From positions 372,001 through 436,000 of the forward strand of contig JAVXUO010001186.1 of NCBI GenBank assembly GCA_033065855.1: a DNA stretch of 64,000 nucleotides, read 5' to 3'. The DNA is from Escallonia rubra (lineage: Eukaryota > Streptophyta > Magnoliopsida > Escalloniales > Escalloniaceae). The notes under the pieces are model-generated. The model was not told where the DNA came from. It ran no database searches and was given only the letters and a program-made list of their open reading frames with translations. A program made the translations under genes and the position numbers. Positions 12,716-25,430 of the stretch are shown here, in pieces. Position 1 is the first letter of the stretch. The number at the start of each line of letters is the position of its first letter.

Positions 12716-12907
12716 GATATTGATCTTCCAGAAGAGCCTAACTTGAAAGCTCAGAAGTTTTATGAGCTATTAAGAGATGCCGACGAGCCACTATGGGATG
12801 GCCCGAACAATGATATTGATCTTCCAGAAGAGCCTAACTTGAAAGCTCAGAAGTTTTATGAGCTATTAAGAGATGCCGACGAGCCGCTATGGGATGGCCC
12901 AAACAAG
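12716..12907 (+). repeat. 96-bp in-frame tandem duplication in the transposase
   Basis: Two adjacent 96-bp copies encode 32 residues each (beginning DIDLPEEPNLKAQKFYELL), with about two base differences, so the duplication is recent compared with the rest of the gene. It preserves the reading frame. Confidence 0.95.
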
Positions 12908-15644
12908 CACACCAAGTTGTCTGCTGTGACACGGCTGTTACATTTGAAGTCGGAACATGGGGTAAGTGACAAATGATTTGATGGTTTTTTAACCGCATAT
13001 TAAAGAGCTATTACCAGATAGTGAGAAGTTTCCAGGTTCGTACTATGATACAAAGAAAATGGTAATGAAACTCGGGTTGGGTTATAAGAAGATAGATGCA
13101 TGTAATAATGACTATGTGTTATTTTGGAAGGAAAACAAGGATAAGTTGAAGTGTCTGATTTGTGATCATTTGAGTTATAATGCAAGAAGGGGGAGTAAGA
13201 AGAACGTGGCTTTCAAAATATTGAGATACTTTCTGATAACACCAAGGCTTCAAAGAATGTATTACTCAACGAAGACAGCCGAACATATGACATACTATAA
13301 CACTCGTCCCAAAGAAGTCGGTGTGATGAGACACCCCTCTGACAGAGAAGCATGGAAGGACTTCGATCTAAAACACCCAGACTTTGCTCAAGAAATTCGG
13401 AATGTTAGACTGGGGTTGGCGACTGATGGTTTCAATCCATTTGGTCACTCCAGCACCCCTACTCCACATGGCCCGTAATTGTTGTCCCCTACAATCTCCA
13501 TCCCAACATGTGCATGAAACAACCTTATATGTTTATGTCACTTCTTATTCCTGGTCCAAAGAGCCCCGGGAGGGACATAAATGTGTATTTGAGGCTATTG
13601 ATTGACGAGCTCAAAATGCTTTGGGATACTAGTGTTTCCACTGTCGATGTCTTTCAAAAACAGAATTTTCAAATGCGGGCTGCAGTGATGTGGACTGTCA
13701 ATGACTTTCCTGCATACGGAATATTTGTAGGGTGGAGTACACATGGTAAGCTAGCATGCCCTTGTTGTATGGACATGAACCAGGGTTTCACATTGAAATA
13801 TGGAGGTAAGGTCTCATTTTTTGGATGTCATAGAAAAATGTTGCCAGAGAATCATTCCCTGCGAAAACAGAAGGACACGCGTGACAAAAAGGTTGAGCGT
13901 GGTGTGGTAAAGCAAGATCATTTGTTTGGCGATGAAGTGTGGGAGGACGTGAATAAGCTTGATGTTATACCTTTTGGTAAAGGTTTTGCTAATCAAAAGA
14001 TTCCTGGCTTTGGAAAGACACACAATTGGAGGAAACAAAGTATCTTTTGGGAATTATCTTATTGGAAGACACTCCTAGATCGCCATACTTTAGATGGAAT
14101 GCACATTGCGCAAAACCTCTTTGACAATATATTCAACACAATGATGAATGTAAAGGGAAAGGGTAAATCTAAAAATCATTTAAAGGCAAGGAAGGATCTG
14201 CAAAAAATTGGTATTCGGCTTGAATTACATCCAAAAACGATCAACGGTAAGACGATATTGCCAAAAGCATCCTATACCTTGGACAAGATGCAAATACAAC
14301 AAGTGTGGGAGTGGGTTAAAAAGTTGAAGCTCCCAGATGGTTATGTGTCAAACATATCCCGTTTATGTAACCTTGTATGTTTTATGGGATCAAGAGTCAT
14401 GACTGTCACGTGTTTATGCAAAGGCTCATTCCTATTGCCTTTCGTGACTTTTTGCCGAAGGCCGTAATGGATGCCTTGACTGAACTTTGTCATTTCTTTC
14501 GGGATCTTTGTTCAGTAGCACTTCGAGAGTTTGACATGAAAATTCTAGAGAAAAGTATCGTAGAAACAATATGCAAGTTCGAAAAGATCTTTCCTCCCTC
14601 CTTTTTTGATTCGATGGAGCATTTACCCGTTCACTTGGCCTACGAAGCTAGGGTTAGTGGACCAGTGCAGTATCGATTGATGCATTCGAGAGGTAATACT
14701 TATGCCATCTACTCTCGTATACCTTATTTTTTGATATACTTTGATTCTAAAACCCATTCGATATCCTTTAAGTTTATGTTTGGATTAAAGAAAAAGGTTC
14801 ACAATAGAGGTCGAGTAGAAGGTTCGATTGCAGAGGCCTACATAATAGAGGAACGTGTGAACTTTTCTTCTCTTTATTTTGAGTCCAGAGTTGAAACAAG
14901 GACAAACCGATTATATATAAATGAGGATGATGTTGACACAAATTCAGAAAGACGTTTATCCAACTTCACACATTCGGGTCGTCCTTTTGGATCTTACACT
15001 ACCTGATGGTTAAGTGACAAGCAATATGATGCCGCATCGTTATACATCCTTCTTAATTGTAAAGAGGTCATGTCTTTGATCGTGTAAGTAGTTGCGCATA
15101 TTGTCGGCTTGTCTTTTATATTGCTTAATGGGATAACATGCTTAGCTTAATTATTTATAGTGAATTTGATAACGAAGCACGACTTGCCAATTCTAAAATC
15201 TCTGATAAAGAACTTGAATAGTTGCGTAACAACAAGTTCATTACGTGGTTCAAGCAACGTGTAAGTTTGAAAAGTAGATAATAGTTGTCTAATTACTACT
15301 GTTATATTACTAACATAATACTATTCTATTGGACATTGTTGCAATAGGTTCACAAGGTTGATCAAGCGGTGGATATTCGTTTCAAAGAACTTGCTTGTGG
15401 CCCTAGTAGATTGGTTAGATGCTACAAAGGTTACATCGTGAATGGCTTTAGGTTTAACACGGTAGATATTGACTTGAGTAAGCAAACTCAAAATAGCGGA
15501 GTTTTGGTCAATGGCGATTGTTATAATGACAATTGCCTTGATTTCTATGGGAAATTGGATGAGATTGTTGAGTTATATTATATGGGTAGTAGAAATCAAC
15601 TAGCAATGTTCAAATGTCATTGGTTTGATATCACATCTAGAGCT

Positions 15645-17845
15645 TGTAACACCCCGATATTTTTCGGATCTAATTACAAACTTTAGCGACGAATTGGTGA
15701 GCAATATTTCTGTCAACTTTAGAAACCATTAATTATAATCTAACACTAACAGTTATAAGGGATAATGATTGAAGTGTTTAGTGACGATTAGCGTAACTGA
15801 AATTTTGTCGACAATTTTTAGCGACAAACGAACGTGTAGGGTTTCTTTTCATTTTTTTTAATTAGGGTTTTCATTATGTGTATATGTATATATCAGACAT
15901 TATTGTGGCAGCCGACTAAGGGCTCCATTTCAGCCGTCACAGCCACAACCGAGAGAGAGAGAGAGAGAATACACAAAGAGGATTAGAGAGCAGGAGAACG
16001 GGACAAGGGAAGAGATCAATCAAGAAGATTTTTTTTTCCCGGCGATCGGACTTGATTTCTCGGTAAGCTTTTATATTTAACGTTTCTTCTCTAATATTTA
16101 ACATAACTACATCTTAAGGGGGGAGATGTGAGAGAACCCAGAAGAGTTTTCCTTTCGTATATTGAAAACTGCCGTAGTCCGCAAATTCGAAACAATTGTG
16201 TAGAGTATATATTGTAAGTTATGGCTGTTACGTATATTTATATCTACGTATGGGTTGGATCTGTGTTGACATGGTTTCGGTTTGTGAGAGTTTTGTGTGG
16301 GAGAAGAAAAGAAAAGGGTCACTGCGGTGGGGCAGTCGATGTCGCCGTGGTGCGTTATGTTGGATGTATGTGTGATCGTGTAAACTGTGAGGCTTGGTTT
16401 AATGGGTCTGCCGTGAGTTTAGTATGTGGGATTGTTAATGCATGGATGTGGAAGCTGTGTGCCTTGGAGTCTATTCGTAGGTGTTATGAGAGAGGGAAAC
16501 AAGTGGCTGCCGTAAATGCTGTATGGAGGAAACATTTGTGCGTGGGTTAGAGTTGTGTGATATGGGTTGTGAAGAAAAGAGATGAGGGAGTGGATGATGT
16601 ATTTTGTATGTGTGCCGTTAGTGAGGACGGTTGAACAAACAAGAGGAACACCACCGCATGAGGCAGTGGGTTCAATGGCCACCATGGCCTTTACTTTATG
16701 GGTTATCAGTGGGTGTAAGGGTGCAGCTGGGTCGCGAGTTTGTGGGTTGTGGCAAATGTGTGTAGACCTTGTGTTTTAGAGGTGATATAGGTGTGTACAT
16801 AGCTGCTGTGTTTGTACATGAATGAGTGTGAGGGTGTTAAAGGAAGAAGGAGACATGGGCATATGAAATGGTATATATGTATATATATATATAAGTGAGT
16901 GCATGGTGCCATGAGTCTGGGAGTGCACTGGTGTGTATCTGTGTTATATATGTGCGTGTAGCGTGTGTGCATTGGAAGGAAAGGGATATAAAAGGGCCTG
17001 CAATGGCACCCAGAAATGTTGTTGTGTGTCTTTTAGGAAAGAAAGTGAAGAGTGTATTGTGGGAAATGTGTATGTGTGAAGTGGGTTTGTGATAAGGGAT
17101 AAAAGGAGGAGAAGCTGCGTGAACAGTAACCTTGTACTCTGGGTTTGGACAGGAGAAGAGAAGAGAAGTACAGAGCGGGAAATTTGGGTTAGCGTTAGGA
17201 TCGACACGTACGTAGACTAGCACACAGTTATCGTTAGTATGTAAAATTTTACAGTGTAATGCGTTAGACTATATTAGAATTTCTGGTAAAATTTTATAAT
17301 TTTCTGAAATCATATGCATTTTTAATATTTTCTACAAACTTAAAATTGTAAAATTATTTTGGAGCCTTTAAACCCTGAAAATGTTCTCGGAAAACTTATA
17401 GAAAACGATTCGGACGATTTTTCATATAAAACTTTTGAAGAGTATTTTAAAAAAAAATACTTTTCAAAAGTTTTATATGAAAAATCGTCCGAATCGTTTT
17501 CTTATTTTTAAATCTTTGTGCGACCTTACTGGGCTCTCAAAAGCTCACTCCCCTTTGACTTCTTTTCCGCAGGTTATAACAAACAATAGATCGCTTTGGG
17601 GGTGGACTAGATCTGAGCCGAGCGAAAGAGAATTTAAGTTTCAGTCTTAGTCTTTAGAACCCCTGCGTGGGTCATTATTGGTATTTAGGTTTGTTAGTTT
17701 GGACTTGATGTTTCAACTATGGTTAAGTCGATTGATTCGTTGCTCTGACAGATTGGTAGTATTTATTTTGTTTGAGGTTGGGCATTTTATGATTTAGTGA
17801 TTGATGGATCGAGTGTTAACGTTCCGAAAATTCCGGGATGTTACA
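15645..17845 (+). mobile_element. Solo LTR, 2.2 kb, in the CACTA transposase
   Basis: Begins TGTAACACCCCGATATTTTT and ends TTCCGGGATGTTACA. It is flanked by the 5-bp target duplication GAGCT (15640-15644 and 17846-17850), the hallmark of an LTR retroelement. The two ends are also imperfect inverted repeats of each other for about 24 bases. No gag or pol was seen, so it is an LTR left by recombination. Its layout (GAGA repeat, GT-rich middle, GCTCTCAAAAGCTCACTCC block near the end) matches the long LTRs at 27-47 kb, so it belongs to the same family, probably Ty3/gypsy of a Tekay/Del kind. The lineage is uncertain. Confidence 0.8.
17401..17501. repeat. Near-perfect hairpin, 48-bp arms
   Basis: Arms 17401-17448 and 17454-17501 are inverted repeats with one mismatch (47 of 48) around a 5-base A loop. 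Each arm starts GAAAACGATTCGGACG. The arm resembles a segment present once in the related LTRs near 42840 and 44360, so one arm looks like an inverted copy of the other made in place. Confidence 0.95.
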
Positions 17846-19105
17846 GAGCTGGAGTGCGTGTTAGTCGACATGGGAGAGTAGACGTCAATCTCAAGTGAAG
17901 ACTCGGATCAAATGAACCTTTTGTGTTTGCTAATCAAGCTGTACATGTGTTTTATGCAGAAAGTGTATCAAAAAAAATTTCTAATTGGTGTACAGTTATC
18001 AAGACCAAAATATTAGCAGTTGGCAAGTACCAAGAAGATGCACTGGAGATTTATCTAGTGGACGCTACTCATGTTATAGTACCTATTCAAGTTGACGACG
18101 ATACAAATGACATACCTCTTCAAACAGTAGGTTTTCCAGAAGAACTAATGGGAGAGGAAGTTGATGATGATGACCTTCGAGCTGTAGCAATCATAGAAAA
18201 TCACCGGAATGCTGAAAATGTGAAATTTTATGAAGATCAAGACGAGGACGAGGATGACGACGGGGACATGGACGAGGCTGATGATACTGGTGAAGAAGAA
18301 GAAGACGACGATGAAGAACTAGACGTGTCCAATAGCGATAACGATTAATACTTGATTTTTTGTTTTTATTATCAACTGATTTGGTGTTTGGATTTTTTGT
18401 TTGGATTTGGCATTAATTTGTAGGGTTGGTAATCTTTCACTTTGTCTCGAAAGATATATCATTTCTACCAACTATTGGAGTGAAATATTATGTATTGCCA
18501 TATTTAGTTTTCTTTACATAAACAATTATTGTTATATAGTATCTTTTACAGTTATGCAACGCTCTTGTGCTGCTCGAGGTCGTAGTCGTGTTGTATCTGC
18601 TCCAGCTCGTGGAGGTCACGGTGGAAGTAACTCGTCTTCGGAGCAGCCTGTTGAGGTGGAATCGTCAGTAGCTTCAACCGATGGTACTCTAAATGGAAGA
18701 ATGGGTGATAGTTGTTTTTTGTTTGAATAATTAAAGTACATTGCAGGTTTGATGTGTTTTCCTGATATGCTTTTTTGCAGCTTCTCTTTGTACTAGGGGT
18801 GCAACACAAGGAATCATAAGAAAGCTTCCACTAGGCTCCAAAAAGAGAATCCATGTGTCATAAGAAAATGTAATCTGTAGTGCTTATTTACTAGTTGTAC
18901 AATATCATTGTTTCCATTCTACTTTATTGTAACACTCTTTATTTTTTAGGTATTAGCTTCATTGAGGACGAGGTGCGGAGTACCATAGGAGCTATCTTTA
19001 GGGCATATGAATTTCCCTTATGTGGTGTGGTCAAGCTGGAAGAAGCACCCTGAAATGAAATAGATGCTTTGGCAAAATTTTTTGGTAAGCTTATGCTTTA
19101 AACTT

Positions 19106-19400
19106 CATGTTTTCAGAGCCTGCTTATGCATTAAATTTCATTAGTAACTAGGCGAGAAATGCATCCAGTTTGAAGTGAAACGTAAATCTTCGTTCTTGTC
19201 TCGATCTTAATCTCCTTTTACATGTTTTCAGAGCCTGTTTACGCATAAACTTCATTAGTAATTAGGCCAGAACTATCCAGATTGAAGCGGAAACCTGAAT
19301 CTTCATTAACTACTGAACCGTGGTTGCATGTTTTCAGAGCCTGCTTATGCATTAAACTTCATTAGTAACTAGGCAAGAAATGCATCCAGTAACAAAGCAA
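19106..19400 (+). repeat. Three tandem copies of a ~110-bp unit
   Basis: Copies begin at 19106, 19221 and 19327, each starting CATGTTTTCAGAGCCTG and running through CTTCATTAGTAACTAGGC. They lie in an intron of the second CACTA gene. The repeated unit contains a TTTTCAG splice-acceptor-like word. Beyond it, to about 20002, I saw no further coding block. Confidence 0.85.
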
Positions 19401-20002
19401 ATGGGATATCACATAGAGTTTTCCTAGATTATGAAGAGTAAAGGAAACCCACTTTAGTTTCTAGCCCAAAAATGCTTCAGAGCACCTGCATTGTGCTGAT
19501 TTCTGTTCTCAGCTCATTCTTCCTTCTTGGTTCTTCGACAATGCCTAACCTCACCCTTCCTGGTCAACACCCAGACCATGAAGCTGTTGTTCTGGATCTC
19601 CACAGTTACTTCTCTCCAAGGACCACTCTTTCTTAACTCCATTCCTTCAATCTCCTTCTCTCCCTGATACATCTTTGACCTTGCATTGTGTGAGTCAAGT
19701 GGTGGGCTTAAGCTTTTTCTAAAATTGATCTTAAAAGCCTTATGCACTGATTTTTTCTTCCTTTTAGTTGGATTTTTAGTGTTCATCTTGATGCCCAGAG
19801 TTACCAAAAGTTATCTTCTATTTAAGCATTTTTTTCTTCTGAGGTGAAGGCTTAATTTTGCTACAAAGAAAGGGGAAAAAACAGAGCTCTCTCTTTTTTA
19901 GCTCTCTGTCTCCATTTCCATAATCAGGTTACTTGTCCTGCATTGTGCTAATTCAGTGCCTAGTTTTTTCAAAAAAACATTTTTGCTGTTGAATATTTGG
20001 TG

Positions 20003-23000
20003 TGTTGGGATAAGTATAGCTTCGCGTATACTTGTGCAGAAAACAACTAAGTACGAAAATACTGAAATGTAATTTACTAAACAGAACAAACAGTGTTAGC
20101 AAGAGCAATTAAAATTAACTCACAGCAAAATCAGAAAAACAACAATGGAGAACCGAGGCGTGAATTTGATTCACTGTCCTTAAGACTTTATTCGTCCCGC
20201 AACGGTGCTAACGGTCTCTTGACGAAAAGCCTCCCAGGATACAACGGTAGTACGTCTGAAAATAGGAGCACTCCAAATCTTCAGACCCGGCGAACCAAAA
20301 CAGCAACAGAACTCTTTCTTTTTGGACACTTGAAAAACGGACGGACAGAAGAAAATAAAATTCGGGATTAAAATTTAAGTAACTTCTGTAACTGACTCGT
20401 TTTTATATACAGGACCGGACCGGGACGGGACGGGCGGGCGCGTGCGTGGGGTGCACCTTGGGTCAACCTAGGTCCTCCCTCGTTACAAAAGTTGGGTACC
20501 CCCAAGGGGCCCAACCCTTAGCTCAAGGCTAAGCCTTATAAGGAGACAATTTGGCTTTATCTCTTCAATGTGAGATACTCTTTTCCCTTCAAGTTGAACC
20601 ACCAACTTTAACTTCAATTTTCTCATTCACCTTCCATTTGTTTTAAACATGTGAATATACCATGATCATCTATTCCAATAGATGAACATGAATCAATTTG
20701 TTCCTAACCAAAATATGGTTTGGAACCCTATTAGAAAATTGAGTCAAAGTTGCTTCTCACAATGGGTTTTAAAACCCAATTCCAACAATCCTCCACATGA
20801 ATAGAAAATTGACTGGACACTATACACAAAGAAACACTGACATAAGAAAGAGTTCCTTAGAATGACACTGCATCGGGATAGGTAGCTGATGGCCTTGAAC
20901 CTTTCCTAGTGAGAACTATCGGATTTATTGGTTAACCAGTGAACGTGATGTCTTGAACTGTTCAACCTTTAGTGTAAACCAAGACAATAAAACTTCACAC
21001 AGTATCGCTCAAACATTGTTTTGAGGTTCTCATTGTTGTGTTCATTTTGGCCCTGAACACTCCTGGTTTTCATGAGTACTCTATGACAATTCAGCCTTAC
21101 AATTCTCATAGAAGCGGCCCATTTCTTACTCACATAGGTGACTTCTTATTAAGAGGTTCCTACTGCACCCCCACTTGGATTTCCAAGATATAAGAGTCAT
21201 TAAAAGCATAGCTTAACCTAACCTTTTGTAGGTGCCACTGTCTTCTCATCATAGGAATGGATATTAGGTTTTAACCCCCCACAGTGCTCTGTCTGAGTCG
21301 CATTTACATAATTCAATTTCCCTTTGAACCTAGATCTTGGGATCTACAGTCAGCTAGGTAGGGTTTCCATTATGGCAACTCTTTAGTTCATAGGCTTAAT
21401 TCCCATTCCCCTCGATGACATATTTACTTTCTCTCTAGTCAAAGCTTTCGTTAACAGATCCGCAGTATTATCCTTTGACTTCACATAGTCAATAGAGATA
21501 ATTTCATTAGAAAGTAATTGTTTAACGGTATTGTGTCTGCGACGTATGTGTCTAGAGTTTCCGTATTACATATTACTTTGTGCTCTTCCAATTGCAGATT
21601 GACTATCACAATGTATGCAAATTGGTGGCACAGGTTTAGGCCAACTTGGAATATCCTCCAAGAAATTTCGAAGTCACTCCGCTTCTTCTCCTGCTTTATC
21701 TAAAGCAATGAATTCAGATTCCATAGTGTGTCTGGCAATACAAGTCTGTTTAGAGGATTTCCATGAAATAACTGATCCTCCCAATGTAAACACATATCCA
21801 CTTGTGGACTTTGTTTCATTAGAATCTGATTTTCAATTAACATCACTATATCCTTCTAATACAGCTGGATATCTTGTATAATGCAGCCCAAAGCTTAAGG
21901 TATATTTTAAGTACCTTAAAACTCTTACAATAGCTATCCAATGATTCTTCCCTGGATTGCTAGTATATCTGCTCAGTTTACTGACAACATATGCTATATC
22001 GGGTCTCGTGCAATTCATGATATACATTAGGCTACCAATTATGCGCGAATACTCTAATTGAGATATTCCTTCACCAGTATTCTTTGTTAGATGTAAATTT
22101 ACATCTAGTGGTGTCTTAACCGGACTATCATCATAACTTTTAAATTTGTCTAGCACTTTCTCAATATAGTGAGATTGTGACAAGACTAGTCCATTTGATG
22201 TTTTGGTAATTTTCATACCAAGTATAACATCAGCCACACCCATATCTTTCATATCAAATTTACTGGTCAACATTTTCTTTGTAGCCTTAATGAATTCATT
22301 ATTGCTCCCAATAATGAGCATGTCATCAACATAAAGACAAACAATGACATATCCTTTTTATGTGCCTTTAACGTAGACACATTATCACATTCGTTGATTC
22401 TAAAGTCATTTTCAATCATGACTTTATCAAAATTTTCATGCCATTGTTTCGGAGCCTGTTTTAGTCCATAAAGTGACTTAACAAGCTTGCACACCTTCCT
22501 CTTATGATCAGGAGCTACAAACCCCTCGGGTTGCTCTATATAGATCTCTTCATTTAGATCTCCATTTAGGAAGGCTGTTTTCACATCCATTTGGTGTATC
22601 TCAAGATTATTAATAGCTGCAATAACTATCAATATTCGAATGGATGTTATTCTTGTAATTGGTGAATATGTATTGAAATAATCAAGGCCTTCCTTTTGTC
22701 TATATCCCTTTACAACCAATCGGGCCTTATATTTTTTGACCGTTCCATCAGCTTTCATCTTTCTCTTGAAAATCCATTTACACCCTAATGGTTTATTTCC
22801 AGGAGAAAGATTCACTAGCTCCCACATATGATTTTGCATGATGGATTCTATTTCACTGTTAATAGCCTCTTTCCAATAAGGAGCTTCGGGACTCGACATT
22901 GCTTCACTGTAAGTACGAGGCTCATTTTGTAACAAATATGTTAGAAAATTAGGACCAAAAGATGTAGACGCTCTAGCTCTCTTGTTACGTCTTGGCTCAT

Positions 23001-24970
23001 CGTCCTCTTGTGAGGGTTCTTGGTCCATACTAGTTATTTCTAAAGAACTCCGTTCTTGTGCCACTCTATAAGGAAACACATCTTCGAAGAAATGTGCATT
23101 CCTTGTCTCCATAATGGTGTTGACGTGTATATCGTCAACTTCAGATTTATGCAGTAAGAACCGATATGCCGAGTTATGGCTTGCATATCCAATAAAAATC
23201 CCATCAACCGTTTTAAGTCCTATTTTGACCATTTTAAGTGGTGGGATATCTACCTTTGCTAGACACCCCCACACTTTAAGATATTTGAAAGAAGGAGGAC
23301 GTCCTTTCCATAGCTCATAAGGTGTCTTTTGCAACTTCTTGTGAGGTACTTTATTAAGTATATGATTTGCGGTTAAGACCGCTTCCCCCCACAAGTTATC
23401 CGGTAGTCCAGAATTTATCAACAAAGCATTCATCATTTCCTTTAAAGTACGATTTTTCCGCTCAGCAATTCCATTTGACTGAGGCGCATATGGTGCCATG
23501 GTCTCATGAATGATTCCGTGATCGGCACAAAAATTTTCAAGAGGAAAAACATATTCTCCACCTCTATCACTCCTTAGTACTTTGACTTTCTTGCTAAGTT
23601 GATTTTCAACTTCAATTTTGTATTACATAAATGCTTCCAAGGCTTCATCCTTGCTTTTAAGAAAATATACATAACAAAATCTAGTACAATCATCAATAAA
23701 AGTAATAAAATACTTTTTTCCTCCTCTAGATTGTACCACCTTTAAGTCACATATATCACTATGAATTAGACTTAAAGGTTCCGTACTTCTTTCAATTGAC
23801 TTGAAAGACGTTTTTGCCATTTTAGCTTCAACACAAATTTCACATGCTTTATGTGAGTCAAAATCCATTTTAGGCAAAAATCGATTTTTCACAAACTTTT
23901 GTAAAGAACCATAATTCACATGATCTAATCTACGCTGCCATAAATTAATAGATTCCAACAAGTAANCAGAAGAGATATTTTTATTAATATCAAAATTCGG
24001 TACAACTTTAGGCACGATGATCATTACATTTAATTTAAATAGACCATCACAAAGGTACCATTTTCCTACAAACATCCCACTTTTAGTGAGTACAAACTTA
24101 TCGGACTCAAATACTAGCTTAAAACCATTTTTACTCAACAATGAGCCCGAAACTAAATTCTTTCGTATATCCGGCACATGAAGCACATTGTTGAGACTCA
24201 ACTCTTTGTCGGATGTCATCTTTAAGACCACATTGCCCATCCCTTGCACCTTTGAAGAGGAAGAGTTTCCCATGAACAGATTCTCGTTGTTGGCACTCTC
24301 ATATGTAGTAAACATACTTCGCTCGGAGCACACATGTCGAGTAGCACCCGTGTCTACCCACCACTGTTTGGGATTTCCAACTAAGTTGACTTCGCATCCC
24401 ACCGCAGATAAATTCAAATCTGTCACATCCTCGGTAATTTTGGTAACTTCCGTCACATTGGCTTGAGAATGCTTTCCTTTCTTTCCTTTGTTCTTGCGAC
24501 TGTAGCAATCCTTAGCTCGATGGCCTGGCTTGTCGTACACATAGCAATTCCCACCAAACTTCTTCTTTTTATCACTGCCCTTGGAATTTGAGCCACTTGC
24601 TCCACTTGGACCGTCCGATTCGGAAATTTTTCTCCTATTTGACGGACCTTGCTCGACCACATTTGCCTTGGCTTCTTGATGATAATTGCCAGCCTTCTTC
24701 TCGGACTGGCGATTTTCCTCCTTGTTCCTCAATCTCCCAATCAAATCCTCGAGCTTCATCTCCTTGCGTTTATGCTTCAAATAGTTCTTGAAATCTTTCC
24801 AAGTAGGTGACAATTTTTCAATCAAAGCAGCCACTTGAAAAGACTCTCCAAGTACCATCCTTTTCGCATGAATATCATGCAGAATTAGCTGAAACTCTTG
24901 GACTTGACTAATCACTGCCTTAGAATCCACCATCTTGAAATCAAGGAATTTGCCGACTACAAATTTCTTT
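20003..24970 (-). mobile_element. Ty1/copia retrotransposon fossil
   Basis: Minus-strand gag and pol parts in order: a gag segment ([17 protein letters not shown]) with a zinc knuckle ([14 protein letters not shown]); protease ([12 protein letters not shown]); integrase (LWQRRLDHVNYGSL, HSDICDL, NGIAERKNRTLKEMM); reverse transcriptase (GCKWIFKRKMKADG, QMDVKTAFLNGDL, SLYGLKQAPKQWHENF); and RNase H near 21420-21900. One LTR of 785 bp (20003-20787) runs from TGTTGGAATTGGG to TATCCCAACA on the minus strand, preceded by a GTGGAGGAT polypurine tract. A matching second LTR was not seen, so no target duplication can be read. The element is broken in a handful of places. It lies within the second CACTA gene, so it is younger than the CACTA insertion. 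The lineage may be Tork/TNT1-like. Confidence 0.93.
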
Positions 24971-25430
24971 GAGCCGGATGATTCTAATGGTCAGCCATTG
25001 GAAGAGCAAGACCGCCCATATGTCTCCAAGAAGGCAAAGGCCATCCGCGTAAGTTTGTTTTTGCAGCTGATTTTTTATCTATTTGGTTTGATGAATCTCT
25101 AACTCAACTTGCATTTTGCATGAGTTACAAGATGCATATGCTGTGAGATTTGATGAAATTAGTTCTCAGGAGCCCAGCTCTTCCTGGATAGACTATGATG
25201 CAGCAGAATTGTGGCGACAAACGCCTGGGGTTCGCGACAAGAAAGGACGTATACGTGGTACTCGCAAAACCGCACGAGATGCCAGGGCATCGATGCATAT
25301 TTCACTGGATCAGCTTCCATCCTCCGAAAATTGGAAAGACGAAATTGCTAAGATTGTGCAACATGAGGTGCAGAAGATGAAAGAGATTGAAATTGCTAAG
25401 CTTGTAGAGATTGAGGTGGAAAACGGATGA

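Larger units (their letters stand above)
12352..18348 (+). pseudogene. TNP2-like CACTA transposase gene (broken, split by a solo LTR)
   Basis: This would encode the DDE-type transposase that cuts and pastes the element. In order: a transposase-associated domain (DRSWMEKILDD, CLCRDCNLLR; 12361-12594); an acidic linker; the TNP2 core (LITPRLQRMYYSTKTAEHM, WKDFDLKHPDF, NVRLGLATDGFNPFG, LLIPGPKSPGRDINVYLR, WTVNDFPAYG, GKLACPC, HTLDGMHIAQNLFDN, PDGYVSNISR, SHDCHVFMQRLIPIAFRDFL); a C-terminal GRVEGSIAEAY region; a DUF4216-like part (SGVLVNGDCYNDN, FKCHWFDI); and a very acidic tail ending at 18348. A TGA at 12592-12594 stands where the family has Trp. Frame changes lie near 12640, 12980, 13450 and 14380, and a TGA follows 15003. 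Likely introns are near 14690-14790, 15085-15160 and 15260-15348. The DUF4216-like part is split at WFDITSRA by the LTR at 15645, and the match resumes exactly after its target duplication. Confidence 0.88.

Noticed and set aside
16221-17223. Several overlapping frames of 60-130 codons
   Set aside because: They fall in the GT-rich middle of a solo LTR, and their translations are low complexity.
19514-19807. Minus-strand 97-codon frame as a gene
   Set aside because: Lys/Arg-rich, no known domain, and inside an intron-like part of the CACTA gene.
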